Part shown: positions 51,811 to 64,000 of the stretch, piece by piece | Layout of the letters: each line of letters begins with the position of its first letter | Numbering within the stretch: the first letter of the stretch is position 1 | Assembly (NCBI GenBank): GCA_965153455.1 | Contig: OZ234500.1 | Coordinates: 8,370,001-8,434,000, forward strand | DNA: 64,000 bases | Source: Sphagnum compactum | Lineage: Eukaryota; Bryophyta; Sphagnopsida; Sphagnales | Reading direction: 5' to 3' | The notes under the pieces: model-generated | What the model was told of the DNA's origin: nothing | Seen by the model: only the letters and a program-made list of their open reading frames with translations | Databases searched by the model: none | Position numbers and translations under genes: made by a program

Positions 51811-52659
51811 GGATGTTTTTGTGCTGAACATTTTGTTGGGTTCTTGTTTTTACGTGATTCATTTGAACTAAATAGTAAGGAGCTTTGTTTCCAATTGTGA
51901 TGGTTTTGTGTAAAATAAGACATTATTGGTTGCCATTGAAATATAAACTTTGTTTTGTTTGTGATTTTTTTTAGTTTTTTGACATTTGATGCCTAAAATT
52001 TAATTGCAAAAGATTGTAAATGTTATTTAATTTATCATCTTCTAAATATGTGATTGAATCAAGTTTTTTATTCAAAACATTTGTTGATCATTGTGTTTAT
52101 TTTAAGGTTTACATTGTTTTCATCATGCAGTTTGTTAATCTTTATTATTTGCCACATGTATGTATGTGGCATAATTCAACTTGCTAATGTGTGTTAATTA
52201 ATTAGTTTCACTGATTGTTGTGGTTTTTTTAATGTTTTCAAGATTTCTTCATTAGTTATTGCAAACCTTAAAGCCTATTATGAAAGGTTTTGACAACTAA
52301 TTAATTGACATTAATTTTTAAAATGTTAATAGATTAAGTAATTGATATATTTTTATATCAATTAAGGTTTTTTGATTATTCATTACAAACCGTAAATTGT
52401 ACCCGGCCAAGTATTAGGGTGTATTAGTAGGTGTATTTTAGTGAATTGTTAATAATAGTTTGATAATGCATATAGGAATGAAGTTCCCATGTTGTTTTCA
52501 TCTTATAAACTAGTGTTTGTTGACTATAATGTGTAATGAACATATTTATATATTGGAAATAAAGCAGGTAGTTTCTTTTCACATTAGGTTTTATATCACA
52601 ATTTAGTTTTTTTGTTTCATCTCATGATACTGACGTATTTTGCTTGAGATATATAGCCC

Positions 52660-52892
52660 CTTTTCAGGCAATGAGTGCGTATCAAGTTGGTTAACCTAAC
52701 TTTGACCACCCTAGTTAAAGGACAACACCAAGAAAAAATAATCCTTTAGCCTCCCCATTGACCAACTGTTCGCAAACATGATGGATTATTGGCCCAAGAT
52801 GTTGCATTGGCCTACTGCACGTATTTCCTATGGAACTCAGACATACATGTAAGAATATGGGTATTATTCCTAACCGAAAACAAGCCTCGCAC
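52660..52892 (-). other. 5' part of a second cox1 group II intron
   Basis: Begins GTGCGAGGCTTG directly after exon 2, again the GUGYG start. Only about 230 bp remain before the insert ends. By my count it interrupts cox1 after base 518 (allowing for the 2-base deletion). Confidence 0.65.
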
Positions 52893-53085
52893 AACACATT
52901 AGTGATAAAATTGATAGAACCTAAGATAGAGGAAACACTTGATAAATGAAGACTAAAAATGGCTAAATCAACAAATCCTCCAGAATGACTAGTTATGGCA
53001 CTTAAGGGCAGATAGACCCTCCATCCAATACCAGCACATTTCTACCAAAGTAGAACTTAGAACAAATAACAATGACGGTGGTAAT

Positions 53086-57067
<3,982 letters not shown>

Positions 57068-57106
57068 TCATATTCCTCTTTTTTCTTGGTCCGTTTTGGA
57101 TATTTA

Positions 57107-57580
57107 CTAGAGTGTTCCTTTGTTCGTGTTAAACATATATTTGTTGAGAGCGGTGCTTTGACGTAAAGCTAAAAAAATGTGATGATAAGTAGAGGGACTC
57201 ATGGTTGAAAGAACGTTTTTTATTATTATTTGTGAGACACTAATTTCTCCCAAGAAACATACATAAGATTTATTCATTTTTAAAATTGATTAGCATTTAA
57301 ATTTTTTACCATTTCATTACACCACTTAGATGCTCCAGATACACTCGAATACAAATAGGATATACTGGTGTCAAAACATTCTTGGAAAAACACATCTTGT
57401 TCAACACTGTAATTGCTCAATTTTATGCCTACATTTTGATGTGAAATCAGTTACTCTCGTAGTTTGAGAATGCGACTTATTTTGGGTAATTCGTCATTAT
57501 ATAATAGTACGTAAAGAGTCGTATAAAACACACATAACCAAACAAATTGTGTCAAATACGTAAATTGATCTGGCTGAGGA
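57107..57580 (-). pseudogene. atp8: atp8 (orfB; ATP synthase subunit 8) with lost start and frameshift
   Basis: Starts PQPDQFTYLTQFVWLCVF on the minus strand from 57,579, where the ATG before the first proline codon has lost its G. It continues YNDELPKISRILKLRE, a premature TGA or TAA soon after, then SYLYSSVSGASKWCNEMVKN. A frameshift at NLNANQF is followed by MNKSYVCFLGEISVSQ, LSTMSPSTYHH and a TAG at 57,109-57,107. This is a membrane subunit of mitochondrial ATP synthase. It lies 39 bp upstream of atp4 on the same strand. Confidence 0.88.
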
Positions 57581-58085
57581 TTTTATTTTTATTTTGTTGA
57601 TTTAAATATTTATTAAATTACAAGAAAAGAAAACAATTTTTCTTCTCTGAGTCCTTAATGCTAAAGCTCTTTAAGCAAAACTTGCCGCCAAATAGGCCGC
57701 AATTGCAGAAAGTTGGACACAAAAAAATTCGTAAAAAAACTAGAGTCATGATGAAGAAATCTATATATATTTTTATTAGCATTTTACATAATGCAAAGCG
57801 AACACCATGATTTTTTTGGAGTCTAGACGAAAGAGAGATATTTTTTAAGCTTATAAATAGGTCAACTAGAAGCTACTCATACTTCCATTCTTCCCTATTT
57901 TATTATTGAGGTCTTGAGTTTGGGCATATCCCCTTGCATTATTGGAGGCGCAAGGCGATGAGAAATTGCCTGTAGTCGCACTAATTGGTCATTTCCATAA
58001 CATTATCTCTTCAAACCCAGTTTTGAGTTGCTTTGCGTTAACACATTGACAAAAATGAATTTATTGCTCGGCCTTGGTCTTTGAG

Positions 58086-58852
58086 TTACAATATGTTGTT
58101 TGTGGTCAATTTTTCCGTATTTTCATGCGTTTTTTCAATGTAAGCTTGAGGCTTGGGGCCCAAGCATTTCAAGTTCTGTTTGGTTTTTGGGGTTGTGGAA
58201 ACCATGGGAAGAGAGCTGAAATTTTGATTTTTTGAAAAAAAAATTCATACTTATAAAAAAATGTGTTCTTCTTTGTGTTCCGCAAGTGTTTCTGCTTTAT
58301 GCCTAAACGCTTTTTGTTTTTCGATGCACTTTTGTTGGTGAAACAAAATTTTTTTTGCCATCATCAATATCTTTTACCACGATATTGTCGATTTTCGGGT
58401 TCATATTCAAAATGGAAAAAATTCTCCATTGACTATGAAAGACTTTTCTATTTCTGCAAAGATTTTTTGGAAGGAAAGTTATATGACCTGCAATGGTGAT
58501 GGCATAACCTCCTTTGACCGAATTCAAAAGAAAGCCTTTGACCAAATTATGGTCACTTTGCAAAATTTTGGTTAGTTGAGTCCAAATTAGTTTACTTTTA
58601 CATTTCCTCTCTAACAGTTTTGGCAAAAACATCTTTAGTTCACCAAACACTTCCACATCTTCAATTCCCAAAATAAACCTCACTTGCTTGGTGATTGGCA
58701 CTCTCTTCAGCTCGTGTTGGAAACAAATTATTAGAATCTTCAGTCTTGTATCCACCAATACTATTTTATTTTTTTATCGAACATTGTATAGCGCTTCTGC
58801 GTAATGGATTTAAACTAGTATTATATTTGGAAAATAATTGAGTAAAGCTCAT
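58086..58852 (-). pseudogene. rps1: rps1 (mitochondrial ribosomal protein S1) with frameshifts
   Basis: ATG at 58,852 opens MSFTQLFSKYNTSLNPLRRS, stopping at a TAA after 28 codons. A shifted frame resumes IVLVDTRLKILIICFQHELK and runs through FLLNSVKGGYAITIAGHITF, RKVFHSQWRIFSILNMNPKI and SPTKVHRKTKS, then breaks at a TAG (58,305-58,303). Further pieces (KHLRNTKKNTFFYKYEFFF; KCLGPKPQAYIEKTHENTEK) lead to a final TAA at 58,088-58,086. Normally a small-subunit ribosomal protein in the mitochondrial matrix. At least three frame breaks make it a pseudogene here. Confidence 0.9.
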
Positions 58853-59305
58853 TTTATTTTTTTCTTTTTTCTTAGTACTTACTTCTTAATCTTATTTTTT
58901 TGCTTATAGAGGCTTCCAGACCATGTTGTGCCCTCATAATAAGTTTTATAGGAAGTACAATTACATAGTAATTACTAGAGAGTAGAGCGAGATTCAGGTT
59001 GCAAAAAAATAGGGGTTTTGCCCTTTGCCTTGATGGGCAAGGAGTTGCGTCCTCTTATAAAATTGTACGTGATAGTTTTACATCATATGGTTTTCTGCTC
59101 AAAGCTATGGAAAAATAAGTCTAGATTTTTTTTTGTTAATATCATTAATTCCTTGTCACCAGTTGGTCCATCTTGCCAAGAAAGAGTTTGGTGTCATCGC
59201 CATGTAAATAAACACGCGACTCTTTACTGGTTAGGCTTGAGGGGCTACAAAGCCTGTGGCCTTTCATTTCTTTTTTAGACTCTTTGCACCAAAAGTCTAA
59301 GAAAT
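58853..59305. other. Mitochondrial spacer between rps1 and trnC
   Basis: No gene recognised in either strand. An 86-codon plus frame at 59,018-59,278 has no known family. It probably belongs to the mitochondrial insert because genes flank it on both sides. Confidence 0.5.
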
Positions 59306-59376
59306 GGCTAAGTAACATAAAGGTAATGTATTGGATTGCAAATCCTAGAAAGATGGTTCAAATCCGTCCTTCGCCT
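59306..59376 (+). tRNA. trnC-GCA: tRNA-Cys (GCA), mitochondrial type
   Basis: The cloverleaf can be drawn: acceptor GGCTAAG with CTTCGCC, anticodon stem TTGGA/TCCTA with loop TTGCAAA (anticodon GCA at 59,338-59,340), T arm GATGG-TTCAAAT-CCGTC. One acceptor pair (4-69, T against C) is mismatched, in keeping with decay. The sequence is of the plant mitochondrial trnC type. Confidence 0.9.
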
Positions 59377-59757
59377 ACCTTACAATTATACTATTTTTGC
59401 AAAAGTGCTGACTTATTATCTAAAGTCAAAAACCTTGATCAACCTTTATACTTATCCACCATCTACGACGTAGGCAATGCAAGCAACAACCGGCTACGCG
59501 CCTGCGGCCAAAAAAAAAGGTATATATATTTTTTCAAATTAAGGCAAGGCTGTGTTTTATACTTTAAGGTTGCTTCTTTTCTGGAAAAAAGAGCAATACA
59601 TACATTTTTTTGTAGAACAGCCCCTAGAAAGAAGCATGTTTTTATTTAAAGCCACTGAGAAATTGAACTTCATACCACTTTATTTTATTGAAGGAATAAA
59701 TAATATTTCTTTTCCGAGGTCCTTAGAGATGCTTGAATTTAAAGCTTCACTCTATTG
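59377..59757. other. Spacer between trnC and trnF
   Basis: No gene recognised; T- and A-rich mitochondrial spacer. Confidence 0.5.
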
Positions 59758-59831
59758 TGTTTAGAAGTGGATTTGAACCACTGACACAAGGATTTTCAGT
59801 CCTTTGCTTTAACCACCTGAACTATCTAAAC
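59758..59831 (-). tRNA. trnF-GAA: tRNA-Phe (GAA), mitochondrial type
   Basis: On the minus strand the acceptor GTTTAGA pairs fully with TCTAAAC, followed by discriminator A. The anticodon arm is AAGGA-CTGAAAA-TCCTT, giving GAA. The T arm is AGTGG-TTCAAAT-CCACT. All stems are intact over 74 nt, so it is structurally sound. Confidence 0.93.
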
Positions 59832-59848
59832 AAAAATAAAAAGGAACT

Positions 59849-60043
59849 ATGTACAATTTTAGTTTGTTGGTTATTCAAAAATTACTAAGTATAAATGCAT
59901 ATTTGGGCCATCGGATACCTACTTCCGATTTTCAAGGATATTTATACAGATTTAGAAATGAAATGGCTATTATTAATTTAGAAAAAACATTTATTTATTT
60001 ACGAAAGGCTTGTAATTTGATTGAATTTATTATTCGTGCAAAA
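59849..60043 (+). pseudogene. rps2: rps2, first 65 codons (mitochondrial ribosomal protein S2)
   Basis: Starts MYNFSLLVIQKLLSINAYLG, then HRIPTSDFQGYLYRFRNEMA and ACNLIEFIIRAK, collinear with the N-terminus of plant mitochondrial S2, a small-subunit ribosomal protein. Homology stops abruptly at RAK followed by TGA, about a third of the way into the gene. This marks the right end of the mitochondrial insert. No damage inside the remaining piece. Confidence 0.9.
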
Positions 60044-63000
60044 TGAATTTGGGTAGAAAACATCAAGGTATAAATATGCATATCCATATGTACACCCGAA
60101 TTGATTTTTTAATATAATATAAAATTTCTTTTAACTTCATATTTAAATTAATTATAGGTATTTAGATAAGTAGGTTGTCAAAGAATTTAAATAATTAATT
60201 ATATGCTAATTATTGATAAAATAAGAATTATTTTAATTAATTGGTTTAAGTCATTATTAAGTATCCCAACTCCAATAAATATTTATTTGATTATTATTTG
60301 ATGAATAATTATTATTCTTATACATCCATATTATTAAGTCCGATTAGTATATAGAATTATTTAATGCAATTAATAAGTTCATAATAATTAAAATCTTAAA
60401 GCATAATTAATATTTAACAATCCAATTATTGAAACATTTTTTAAAATAAAATATTACAAATGAAGTTGCATTCTTATTAAATTATAAGTTGTAGCACAAT
60501 AATCACAACATAGTTGAACACTAGTAGTTCAATAGTGGCGCACTAATGATTTTACTAGTTGTGTCAATAAAAATCATAGTTGAAAATTAGTTATAAATGT
60601 ATCCCATAATGGGCAGTGGAAATGCAAATACTTAACACGATTGCATGTATATACATCGTACACTAATTGTAACATAATTGTTATGTTAATAAGTGGCACA
60701 TTTAAAACAATTTGAAAAATAGTTATCACATGCAATTATAATGCAATTCTTCAAAAAATCAAACATGGGTGATTATGCATGTATGTATGGTGCATACAAA
60801 TTATTGTATAAGAAACCCATTTTTAGTTCACTTGCAATTATAATCATTATAAATAAATTATAAATAAATGATTGGATTAATGATTAATTTTTAATTATCA
60901 TTACCACATGCAAGTTGCTATAAGGCCTAGTCACCTTGAATAAATCATATAAAATTCTTATTACAAAAAACAATATGTGGCATCAAGTTGCAATGACAAT
61001 TGCATAAATATACAATTTACATGAACTTTTCATCCATCCATACCAACTTACATGGAATCATCATTTTGCAATTGATTTTATGGCTTAGTAATGTACTCAG
61101 ATTACTTTTTAAAAAAAATTATTTTGAATATTAAAAAAATATTATTTAAATATTTATATCTATTTATATTTTGAGATCTTCATTAAATTTAACTTGTATC
61201 ATTTTGGCACGTGTCATTACATTAGTAGGCTAAACTTACAAAATTAGTTTAGGTCGTTAGGTAAGCCATCTATTGTGCCTATGTAAGTTCATCCAATAAG
61301 CACTTAACCTAAATTTAGTTATGTAGGTAAAAAATATTCGATCAACAACCTATCATTGACCACAACTCATGTCATTTGTGGGAATTGATCCTTGAATCTT
61401 GACGAATTCAATTCTTTTACCACCAAACCACCCCATTTGTTGTGTCAAAATAATAATGTGCATTTTATTTAGCCTACTTCATTTAAAATATTACACAAAA
61501 CATCATTTTTAATCTTTGATATCTTATTAAGATTTTATTCTAATGACAAGATTAAATTTTAACTTAAAATTCTTTCAATAATGTACACAAAATTGTTTTT
61601 CCTTTTACAAATATAGATTGATTTGAAAGACAAATTTGAATTTTTTTATTGAATTAAATTTCAATGACCATTCCGTGGAAAAATAAATTCAAGCACATGA
61701 TTTATAAATGGATTATATATATATATATATATATATATTTCATATCTTAAACCTTCATTTGATTTTAAAATTATGTTATATAATTTGTTTTTGGATATAT
61801 CACAAATTTACCAATAGAATTTAATTTAAATGTGTGATATATAATTCATTCACAAATAATATTTATAAATAGATCATAATTAAATCATGATAGAAATTTA
61901 ATAAAAGTTATTATATTAGCCATATTATTATATATATAAAAATTAATCTAGATAATCAAATTTAATTTCCAAATATTAATTAATGCCATTTAGTTAACTA
62001 ATTTTATGAATTTGTACATTTTATTATATTTGCACATATAATATCTTAAATGTTACTTGAAATAAACATTTTATGTACAAATAACTTATGTTTTTTCACA
62101 TCTCAAGCCTCAATTTGATTGAAATTATACTATAATTTTTCTTAGATCATTATTGTATTAACAAAATGTAATTTAGATGTATGATATATAATTTATTCAT
62201 TATATAATTTCTATGAATGGGTCGTAAATTATTTTTACTACCTGGCCTATGCAATAAATAAATTACATTACTCATTTAATTAAGTAATTAATTTAAAAAT
62301 CACATATCAACATGATAGAATACTTATTATTTAACCCACATACCTATGACTTACTAGTTACTTACTACCTACTACCTATCCTATTTATTGCCTATTTAAT
62401 AGATTAATGAAATAACCTATTTAATTAATGAACTACACTTGCTACCTAAACCCTAACCTATTTAATAAATAATTACATAGCCTAATTAATTAAATAATTA
62501 ATGCAAAAACACCATCACATGTCAACATGAAAAAATACCTACTACTTAGCCCTATTTCTACCATTAATTGCCATGGGTCCTCTGAAATTTTCACAAACCC
62601 ATCGAACCTTACGAGACATTTAATGGTTAGTTCATTGAAGAAGTTAAAGGAAAATAAGCAAACCATTAAATCCAACAATTTCATTAGCAAACTTTTTTTT
62701 CCCACATTTAATTACATATGCATTTGCAACTAGGATTTATTATTACAAATCAAATTGAAAAGATGCCATGTGTGCCCAATGGCCTATGAACCACCTTCCA
62801 AGTTGTAGAAACAACCATATTTTCATCTACTTTTGGGATACCACTAAAAATGGATGATGTAAGTGTATTTTTCATTTTCGTTTTCATCCAAATTGATAGT
62901 ATTTTCAAGTTTAAGTTGCATATGCAACTACAAACCATTTTGTACGCATTTATGTGACTATAAGTCATTTTTACGAAGTGCCATGGAGGATAGTGGAACC

Positions 63001-63431
63001 TATAGTTGCAAAAAATGTTGATTTAGATACAAGTCACAAATGCATGGGTTAGAATGGACATGATTCCTTACAGTGAATACAACTGATTGATTTTTTAACA
63101 TAGCAATTTATTTATTAATTCCTCATATCTCTAAAGGGGTAGTTGCATAATTGGTTTTAATACCCAAGGGATAGTTCCACAATAGTTGTATATGAGTTGT
63201 TTTTTGAGTTCTAATTACAAGGTAGTGTGCTTTCAGCATATGTAATTTTTCATAGTGATTATTATCAAATGTGATGTTTGATTCAATGCACTGTCCTTTC
63301 ATGCCTTTGTGTTGATTATTTGACATGTTTGAATATGCCTAAAACACAAGGATAAAACATGCATTTAATTAATTTTGGACTTTAAAAGTTTTTTAAAACC
63401 ACAAATAATTTTGAGAATCTTTTTACGAATT
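60044..63431. other. AT-rich gene-free stretch
   Basis: Holds an interspersed repeat copy (60,060-60,970), an (AT)n run (61,717-61,738) and CTAC/CCTA-rich words near 62,330-62,460. No gene supported. Confidence 0.55.
60060..60970. repeat. Interspersed AT-rich repeat, copy 2
   Basis: Patchy collinear similarity to 42,235-42,880 (ATCAAGGTATA, CCATATGTACACC, GTACACTAATTGTAAC, CACATGCAATTATAATGCAA). It begins about 17 bp beyond the end of rps2 homology, so it may mark or have created the right junction of the mitochondrial insert. Confidence 0.6.
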
Positions 63432-63680
63432 CAAAAAAGGTTGAATTTAAACTTGGTAGCCATCTGGCAAATAATCATTTTACAAAGTAAGAAAGAATTA
63501 AATTAGAACCTAATGGCCACTTAGTGGATCACAATGTTTTTTAAAAATGAAAAAAATTAAATTAGAACTTAGTGGCCACCAAATGAATCACAATCCTTTT
63601 AAAGGATGAAAAAAAGTTGAATTAGAACTTGGTGGCCACCTAGCGGATCATAATCCTTTTAACGAGTGAAAAAAGTTAAA
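63432..63680. repeat. 60-bp tandem array, about four copies
   Basis: Period 60 bp. Each unit has AAAAA(A/G)TT(A/G)AATT(A/T)(A/G)AACTTGGTGGCCACC-like sequence, a GATCA word and AATCCTTTTA. Outer copies are more diverged. Confidence 0.85.
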
Positions 63681-64000
63681 TTAAAATAACTATAATTTGT
63701 TTTTGTAATTATTTTTACAACTATCAAATAAACACACATTATTTATCACATGTTTTAAATTAGGGTAATTTTAAAACAATGATTTTACATGTTGAAAAAA
63801 TCCATGTCATCAAATTCCAATGACTTGTGATGGTGCCACTTGGCAATACCAAAATCCACCATGTGGCACTATGAAAAAAATTGGGTGAAAATTCTTTTAT
63901 TATTTAAACATTGATCTTGGCCATCCATTATGAACATTCATTTTAGATGATCTTAAATTGTGACGTGTGGCGTAATTAAATTTGTCACATGGCATATTAA
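63681..64000. other. AT-rich end of window, weakly like the CACTA interior
   Basis: From about 63,870 the words TTTTAGATG, TGTGGC(A/G)TAAT, AAATTTG(C/T)CAC and GACATGTTAA/GGCATATTAA follow the order seen at 6,838-6,908 inside the CACTA element. It runs off the window, so ends cannot be judged. Confidence 0.4.

Larger units (their letters stand above)
48849..52659. other. Gene-free spacer with T-rich tract
   Basis: No gene or bounded transposon is seen. It holds a 42-bp duplication (50,773-50,855) and a strongly T-rich stretch (about 51,180-51,810). Confidence 0.5.

Overview
The window is nuclear DNA of a land plant with a large, repeat-rich, AT-rich genome. Two spliced plant genes (a two-domain B3 protein and a DeSI/PPPDE-type deSUMOylase) lie far apart in decayed transposons. 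A mitochondrial insert carries rps1, rps2, atp8, atp4, trnC, trnF and a cox1 interrupted by group II introns. Intron-split cox1 and a retained rps1/rps2 set suggest a seed-free plant (bryophyte, lycophyte or fern), but I cannot name the lineage. All identifications come from reading motifs by eye; no search was run.

Layout. 1-17,850: gene-free AT-rich DNA holding a solo LTR (5,035-5,979, perfect 5-bp target duplication), a non-autonomous CACTA element (6,517-8,502, matching termini and 3-bp target duplication) and a 110-bp tandem duplication. 17,851-22,261: the B3 gene (three exons, 671 residues), with a duplicated GGTA-rich block and two small upstream ORFs before it. 23,793-24,191: a 100-bp minisatellite. 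25,450-44,570: an old Ty3/gypsy retrotransposon on the minus strand with both LTRs, a PBS, and gag, RT, RNase H and integrase remains. Three later insertions broke it, each bounded by its own target duplication: a solo LTR inside its 3' LTR (25,736-26,615), a hAT transposon (27,249-31,523), and a 2,184-bp TG...CA element (35,035-37,218) that splits integrase and carries an intact unrecognised 163-codon ORF behind a TATA box. 46,192-48,424: the DeSI gene on the minus strand (four exons, 236 residues). About 52,660-60,043: the mitochondrial insert. 60,044-64,000: AT-rich repeats and a 60-bp tandem array.

How it fits together. The two host genes are independent single-copy style loci with no sign of joint function: one is likely a nuclear DNA-binding protein, the other a thiol isopeptidase. 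The rest is a layered transposon record. The mitochondrial block preserves organelle gene order (rps1-atp8-atp4-cox1 on one strand, trnC/trnF/rps2 beside it) but carries frameshifts, a lost start and premature stops, so it reads as a nuclear fossil (NUMT), not working organelle DNA. The feature most worth attention is the intact ORF inside the young LTR-like element at 35,035-37,218.
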